A stretch of DNA of 64,000 nucleotides from Elymus sibiricus. Its lineage: Eukaryota > Streptophyta > Magnoliopsida > Poales > Poaceae. Numbering within the stretch: position 1 is the first letter of the stretch; each line of letters opens with the position of its first letter. Below the pieces are notes generated by a model. It ran no database searches. It saw only the letters and a list, made by a program, of their open reading frames with translations, and was not told the DNA's origin. The position numbers and the translations under genes were made by a program. The stretch lies in the NCBI GenBank assembly GCA_039707655.1, contig CM077668.1, forward strand, positions 65,985,086 through 66,049,085. The letters run 5' to 3'. Below are positions 58,696 to 64,000 of the stretch, in pieces.

Positions 58696-59865
58696 GAAAC
58701 GTGGTCTGCATGGCAGAGAATCAGATTAAATCAAATCTGCATCCATTCGATCAAAATGAACTCCTTGGTTTCAGCCTCGGTCTCGGTCTACAAGTCACTG
58801 GACGGCAGGGTTTGCATTCTTAGATGCAATTTTTACCCTGAGAGTATGAGGTTGCATATTAGTTGCGGAGTAACGCAGGAATTCCGTCACGGTAAGAATC
58901 GAACTTAATTTCTCACCCTGAGACTGCGATTGTCCACTTCTTCTGCAGTTGCCTAAATCACACCAACACTGTTTTTGACGTGAACAGCAGGAGCTCTGCC
59001 TTTGCATTATAGGAGAAAGAAAAAGTCATACAAACCACCCGGACGGAATCCGGGCACAGGACACACTCACCCACACATACAACTCTTACAAAACTGAGGA
59101 GCACACACTCACCCACACCTACAAACAGGGTGCAAATCACGCCTCTACAGCAAGAATCCTACCAGTTGCCTCACGGAACAATTTGACGTCCTCCTTCATC
59201 AAAGCTGCTAACAAGATCGCCGTCATCTCCTTCACACCAACACTATTGCATTGATCTCTGCTGGAACTCCTCCGTTGTAAGGCCCACAGATCAGCTATCA
59301 GATGGAACATTTTACCAAATTTAAGCAAACTTGACAGCAATTACAGATTACCACATCGGCAGCTTGACAGTCTATCTACTAGCTAGTACAAAATGTTTTA
59401 GAGTTACTTCCATTTTTTACACCCAATGTTCACGCTTTTGACAACAATTACCTCATTTAGCAGATTTTCCACATTTTTACCGAATTTAAGCAAACTTGTG
59501 CCACTAATTACCCATTTTTTATGTTTTTCCCATTCTGACCGTTTAGGCCCACGCCTTAGTGCTGACTGGGCTTGCCACATCGGCTGGTTTATTTTCCCTG
59601 TTGGTGTTTCGGTTCGGTTCCGTTTCTTCTCCTTGCCACCCACCACATCGGCGACCAACCAGAACCGGTCCGATATTTAGCCCATGTATATAAGATCAAG
59701 TACTAGTGACGGCAAGAAGCAATCAAGGTATATTTTTTTTCCTTGTGATGTTTTATGATGGACCGGCATTTATTGAACTGGTGGCTCCATATAGTTTGTC
59801 TGACAAAGCCGAAGCTCCATAGCAGACAAGCCTGGACGAACGGAAACGCGGCGAGCTCCTGCGAT
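58696..59865. other. Intergenic relics, possible LINE 3' end and short ORF
   Basis: On the minus strand TGCAAAGGCAGAGCTCCTGC (about 58985-59004) resembles the 3' end of grass LINEs. Upstream of it on that strand a 67-codon frame (59340-59137) reads KFGKMFHLIADLWALQRRSS and ends ATGRILAVEA. I do not recognise this peptide. The phrase AATTTAAGCAAACTTG appears twice (59317, 59484), a local duplication. CACACTCACCCACAC is also repeated (59065, 59105). No confident gene. Confidence 0.35.
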
Positions 59866-59880
59866 AAGCCTGAAATTTGT

Positions 59881-61063
59881 TTTTTTTAACAAAGCGAATA
59901 TATTAATATCGTGGAGATACCAATTACACTCAGCCTCTGCACCAACCAAATGTCAAAAGACATGACGGATGCACACAGCCAAAAAACAAAAAGAAGAAGA
60001 AGAAGAAAAAGGTCCCACCATAGTGAACAATTCCTTACAACTGCAGCGCAAACCACCGCCAAACACAACACCCGGAGTCCAGATTCTCTACAAGCGATGC
60101 CTCCAAGAAGGAAACAGTGCACCAGCGCCGTCGTCGCCCGATCAAAGATCTTAGGTTTTCACCCTAAAGAAATTCCGCGCTCTCAAAACTATGCATTCAA
60201 CAAGGCCATTGTCAGGTACAACAAATTAAGGTCAGACATTGGGTTTTCACCCTGAAAGATAAAACTCCGTACTCCTCCAGTGTTGTCGCCCCCACATGCC
60301 GAGGCCACAGCTGCAAGTCCTAAAACACCAAGCAAAGTCTTCATCACCTCAAAGACTCGGTCCGCCATTACCAGTCCTCCAATCTCAGCCGCCTTAACTT
60401 TCTCCACCATTGTCAACCTCATGGAAATCGAAACACCGACATGTCCTATGATGTCAACAGACAACAGAGCTTCGCGCCATGCCCTCCTTAAGCCGCCCGG
60501 GCTGATAATAAGGGCTCGCACGACCGGATCCCATCTGATTCAGCAATCTAGGATCGTCATGCGCCCAAAGGATCACCGGCAGAGCCTTCCGGAACTCGTC
60601 AACGGCCAGATCAGAGAGAACAGCAACCAGCAGAATACCGTCTCAGCGTGAGAAGACTCCTAGGACCAGGCCAAACCGCAAGCAGGCACACCGCCGCCCA
60701 ACACCATGCGGGCCAGCGAGAAGTACCAGCCCACGCTCACCGGTGCCAAGCCTACTGCACGCCGAGGCCTAGGGGGGCGCCCTGCCACCGAGGCAGGAGA
60801 TGGGAACCACCCCATCAGATCTGGGCCGAACCAGATCTTGGAAGCCAATTCGGCCGCCGTCGCCGTCACGAGCACCAGCAGCACCTCGAGGCCCACCATG
60901 TCGTCGCCCAGCACCCGCAGCTCTGCGGCGGCGAGGAGAAGGGAGGGAGGAGGGGGGCGCGAGGACCGGCGACTAGGGTTTCCTCCCGGTAGCCCACGGG
61001 AGCGACACGGGAGGTTCGTAGTCAAATATTACCCGACCCGACAAGATCGAAGCGTATCAGCTC
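59881..61063 (-). mobile_element. Non-LTR retroposon, 1.18 kb
   Basis: A poly-T run at 59881-59887 marks the 3' end on the minus strand. A 15-bp duplication with one mismatch flanks it: AAGCCTGAAATTTGT (59866-59880) and AAGCCTGAAAATTGT (61064-61078). The far end reads GGAAACCCTAGTCGCCGG on the minus strand, like a 5' leader, so the copy may be near full length. No RT or other domain is visible; the ORFs on both strands seem compositional. It is probably a non-autonomous or retrocopied transcript mobilised by a LINE. Confidence 0.75.
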
Positions 61064-61236
61064 AAGCCTGAAAATTGTATTGGTACGAACAAAGCGGCAC
61101 AGTGGCTGGGCATACACGCCAAGGCAGCAAGGCTTGGCAGAAGGTGTACTCATGAAGGTTTTGAATATAGGGCGATATGCCAAATGGATATCACAAAGGT
61201 TTGATGGTTCAGCCGTTGTTTAAGACTTTATCTTAG

Positions 61237-61568
61237 AGCATCTCCAACAGACACGCGGTTACGCGGCGCGCTAAAATTTTTTTTGCAGCGTCAAAATAGT
61301 CTTTTTGCGCGCGGGAGCGACGAAGAGGTTTGTCAGATGCACAAAAACACGGCGCCCAATCCGGCAGCCCCACCTGCAGCAGCCCAGATTTTGCAGCGGG
61401 TGCACCAAATACGCAGCGCGCGATGCCGTTTTCCCCGGCGCGCTGAACCTTGTTTACCGCGCGCGGGATTTTAGCGCGGCTACTGGAGCGCTAGTTTTGG
61501 TCGCGCGCGCGCTATATAGCTGTTTTTTTCAGCGCGCGGCTTATCTAGCGCGTCTGTTGGAGATGCTT
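61237..61568. mobile_element. Tourist/Harbinger-like MITE, 332 bp
   Basis: Termini GAGCATCTCCAACAGACACG and CGCGTCTGTTGGAGATGCTT are inverted repeats, flanked by TTA (61234-61236, 61569-61571). The interior is rich in GCGCGC words with no gene. A 3-bp TTA duplication is typical of the PIF/Harbinger group. It lies 360 bp upstream of the intact F-box gene and could influence its promoter. Confidence 0.8.
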
Positions 61569-61571
61569 TTA

Positions 61572-61927
61572 GGCTGCGCATGGAGGGAACACATTTGTTC
61601 AGGTGGTCGCCTGGACAAAGTGAAGGAGGTAACTAAGAGGCGTGAGCTTCACTGGAATTAACATTTGGGGAGAAAACTGTACAAAACCAACTTCATATAT
61701 ACAGTAGTTTTGTCTGACGAAACTGAAATACAATTGTTCTAAAAAAAATGCGGGACGAGTGAACGAACGAGGCTGGCACCACGTTGCTAGTCTGGGCCCG
61801 ATGCACGAGGGGCCCAATGCAATGCTACGTACGTACGAGTGAACAAAGCCCACTCCGGCCCCCGTCGACTGTTCTCCTCTGACTCTAAGCTTAGGTCTGC
61901 GCGGCGCCCAAACGAACGCGAGCCACG
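61572..61927 (+). promoter_or_regulatory. Upstream region of the F-box gene
   Basis: A TATA-like CATATATACAG lies at about 61693-61703. A GTACGTACGTACG-like palindrome at 61825-61838 and GGCCC-rich words (GGGCCCGATG, GGGGCCCAATG), often seen in plant promoters, are closer to the gene. The start context AGCCACGATGGCG has the favoured G at +4. These are suggestions only. Confidence 0.35.
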
Positions 61928-63142
61928 ATGGCGCAGCAGCAGCCCCGACAAATCGACGCCACTGAGGAGGGCACCGAAGCGGCCCGACGCAGAGGATGCT
62001 CGATGCCGGCGCCTGCGTCCCCGCTTGAAGTCGAAGATCTCCTGAGGGAGATCCTTCTGCGTCTCCCTCCGCAGCCTTCCTCCCTCCCGCATGCCTCTGC
62101 CGTCTGCAAGCGCTGGCAGGACCTCGTGACCGATCCCGAGTTCCTACACTGCTTCCGCGTCCACCACCAGAAGCCGCCCCTCCTCGGCTTCTTCCACCGA
62201 CGCTTGTATGATATCGTCTTTACCCCTGTTCTGGACCCTTTGGACCGCATCCCTCCTCAGCGATTCGACCTGCGGCTCCGCGAGGTCCACCTGCTCGATT
62301 GCCGTCATGGTCGTGTCCTTCTCCTTCTCACGGAGAGAGTGCGGTCTGAGGTCATCGTTTGTGACCCCATCACTGGCGAGCAGCGTGGCCTGCCCTTTCC
62401 GCCAAAGTTCGATGAAACATATGTCGTCAACGGGGCTGTGCTCTGTGCTACCAGCGAACGTGATCACGTGCACGGCAGCTGCCACTCGAGCCCCTTCAAG
62501 GTGGTGTTGATCTCCTATTATGGAGGGGTTAATGGGCCCATTGCCTGTGTTTACTCCTCAAAGATTGGCATATGGGGTGATGTCATCTCAGTAGATGTTC
62601 CATATACGCTTGTTTTCGCTCATATCTCTGGGTTGCTTGTTGGTAATGCCTTTTACTGGTTGTTGGATACTATGAGCGATGGCATACTTAAGTTTGATTT
62701 GGATGAGCAGAGCCTAGCTGTGATCAACGGGCCTACCATTACAAATGATTTCTACCATGGCAGCCATTGGATAATCCAACTTGAGGATGGCGCCGTTGGC
62801 ATCGCCATATTGTCTTACCCTCGCTTCCAAATGTGGCAGATGAATGTTGATTGCCATGGTGTTCTCACGTGGATGATGTGGAAGACCATTAACATGCATG
62901 ACATTCTTGGGCTCCCTCCTCAGATTGAAGGAAATAAGGCAGTCATGAAACGTATAGTGGGATGCGTCGAGGATACTAATGAAATTCTTTTATCTGTGGA
63001 CCGCAACGTCTATATGGTTCAACTTAAGTCAATGCAGTCTAGGAAACTCGGTGAAGACCATTTTTATAGTTACTATCATTGTTTCAAGAGTTTCTATCCG
63101 CCAGGTGATTATTCATCGTTAGTCTTCATATTACAGGAATAA
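61928..63142 (+). CDS. F-box protein, intact single-exon gene
   Basis: The 404-residue protein is a probable substrate receptor of an SCF (SKP1-cullin-F-box) ubiquitin ligase. After a low-complexity N-terminus, the F-box spans about residues 34-76 (LEVEDLLREILLRLPPQPSS and LPHASAVCKRWQDLV). The remainder is an F-box-associated type region with motifs VIVCDPITGEQRGLPFPP, CHSSPFKVVLIS and AILSYPRFQMWQM, as in large grass F-box families. There is no intron, frameshift or stop, and no transmembrane segment. The ATG at 61928 has a good context and precedes the whole domain. It is the only intact relative of the array at 35-50 kb; the pseudogene at 48741-50058 matches it along its length. The substrate is unknown. 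Confidence 0.92.
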   Translation: MAQQQPRQIDATEEGTEAARRRGCSMPAPASPLEVEDLLREILLRLPPQPSSLPHASAVCKRWQDLVTDPEFLHCFRVHHQKPPLLGFFHRRLYDIVFTPVLDPLDRIPPQRFDLRLREVHLLDCRHGRVLLLLTERVRSEVIVCDPITGEQRGLPFPPKFDETYVVNGAVLCATSERDHVHGSCHSSPFKVVLISYYGGVNGPIACVYSSKIGIWGDVISVDVPYTLVFAHISGLLVGNAFYWLLDTMSDGILKFDLDEQSLAVINGPTITNDFYHGSHWIIQLEDGAVGIAILSYPRFQMWQMNVDCHGVLTWMMWKTINMHDILGLPPQIEGNKAVMKRIVGCVEDTNEILLSVDRNVYMVQLKSMQSRKLGEDHFYSYYHCFKSFYPPGDYSSLVFILQE

Positions 63143-64000
63143 CCTAGTCTTCTTGTTCTGTACATGGATGCTCAAATACCTCCGTTGCAATTCTTTAGTA
63201 TTCTCTAACAAGTTAAACTTAGTTACAATTGTCCTTTGCCAGATAGACAAACTTATAACCATATTGTTTAGTATATTTATCATTCAATACAATAGTCTTT
63301 GCTCTTCACTCTTCGTTTGCTAGCTAGACAAGCTTATAGCCTTTTTTGCATTCTCATTCAATGTAGTTGTCATCATCCATGGGAGATAATAACAAATGAA
63401 ATATCAGACGAGTAATATTGTGAAATCAAATTTCAAATCACTAACTCATTCGACATGTTTGAGACCTTAGTTAGCTAAATTTTTCTATCCAATAATTTTA
63501 ATCTTGCTATTTTTTTTCTTAAATCCATAAAAAAAACATTAGTTGAAACTATACCTTCCGAAATAATATTTTTATTATCACTTATTCAAGACCATCATGC
63601 AAGTGACAAGCACATCTATGACACAACTTTTTTTTCACATTTGTTGTCTCTCATCAGGCTCCATTTATTTAATTTGAATATTGTCACAACTTTTGTTGGT
63701 AGTTATATGAGTTTTGGCATGTGTTTATTTTCTCTTCTTGACATGAGTATAAATGAGATGAATTATATACCGTGTCCTGCTTTCTTATAAGCTAAAATTC
63801 ACCATTATGAGGTAGCTATATACACTTCTTTCAATAATATTCCTTGCACAAAGCAACACACGTGGTTTTTATTTGGTGCCAGTAGTGAGCTATAAAACAT
63901 AAATACAATAGTGAGTTATTTTCTTATATTTGTCAACTCATCTATGTAACAGAATTATTGTTGCCTTCTCATATTCATTTGTCTTTTTCTTGGAACTTAT
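63143..64000. other. 3' flank of the F-box gene
   Basis: AT-rich with no gene. It shares scattered phrases with 50059-51500 downstream of the F-box pseudogene, in the same order. A polyadenylation site is likely soon after 63142 but no unambiguous signal stands out. Confidence 0.55.

Overview
This window looks like nuclear DNA of a grass, most likely a Triticeae species (wheat, Aegilops, rye or barley). Long gypsy LTRs of the TGATACGTCTCC type, several CACTA (En/Spm) DNA transposons, grass-type LINE fragments and small inverted-repeat MITEs make up most of it. Only one protein gene appears fully intact: a single-exon F-box gene at 61928-63142. I see no rRNA, tRNA or CRISPR. All family calls rest on sequence pattern only.

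Left block (1-15.7 kb). A CACTA element on the minus strand has its 5' end at 8381 and carries a nearly intact TNP2-type transposase (3526-6837, one in-frame stop) and a small coiled-coil/membrane ORF. It interrupts the gag of a minus-strand copia element whose 5' LTR is 9383-9780. Then come a possible gene fragment (9.8-10.2 kb), a GC-rich non-LTR-like segment (10.2-12.0 kb) and a minus-strand gypsy element (12.0-15.7 kb) with LTR, primer-binding site, broken gag and a truncated protease.

Middle block (15.7-35.0 kb). A minus-strand, apparently non-autonomous gypsy element spans 15711-32028. Its 5' LTR was split by a complete 11.3-kb CACTA element (19485-30743, target duplication CAA). That CACTA carries a broken TNP2 transposase and a second gene of the Ptta/En/Spm (Transposase_24) type. 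The gypsy itself sits in a third CACTA, of which only 32029-35040 remains in view. That remnant carries two divergently arranged non-transposase pseudogenes: a coiled-coil protein and a 3'-5' exonuclease-like protein that has lost catalytic residues.

Right block (35.0-64 kb). The host sequence is an F-box gene cluster. A block of about 1.4-1.5 kb, holding an F-box promoter and the first 40 or so codons, is repeated in tandem and ends in a longer F-box pseudogene (48741-50058). The array was hit by a gypsy solo LTR (36728-43164), which was itself hit by an LTR element with 4.2-kb LTRs and only about 0.5 kb of interior. Downstream are a non-autonomous CACTA (51567-56559) holding another solo LTR and a hAT-like MITE, a 5'-truncated LINE with perfect 14-bp target duplications, a non-LTR retroposon with 15-bp duplications, a Tourist-like MITE, and finally the intact F-box gene. 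Its 3' flank resembles that of the pseudogene, so the two are probably old duplicates.

The insertions order themselves by nesting: F-box cluster, then third CACTA, then gypsy 15711-32028, then CACTA 19485-30743. The solo LTR at 36728 belongs to the same family as the split LTR and preserves the uninterrupted sequence.
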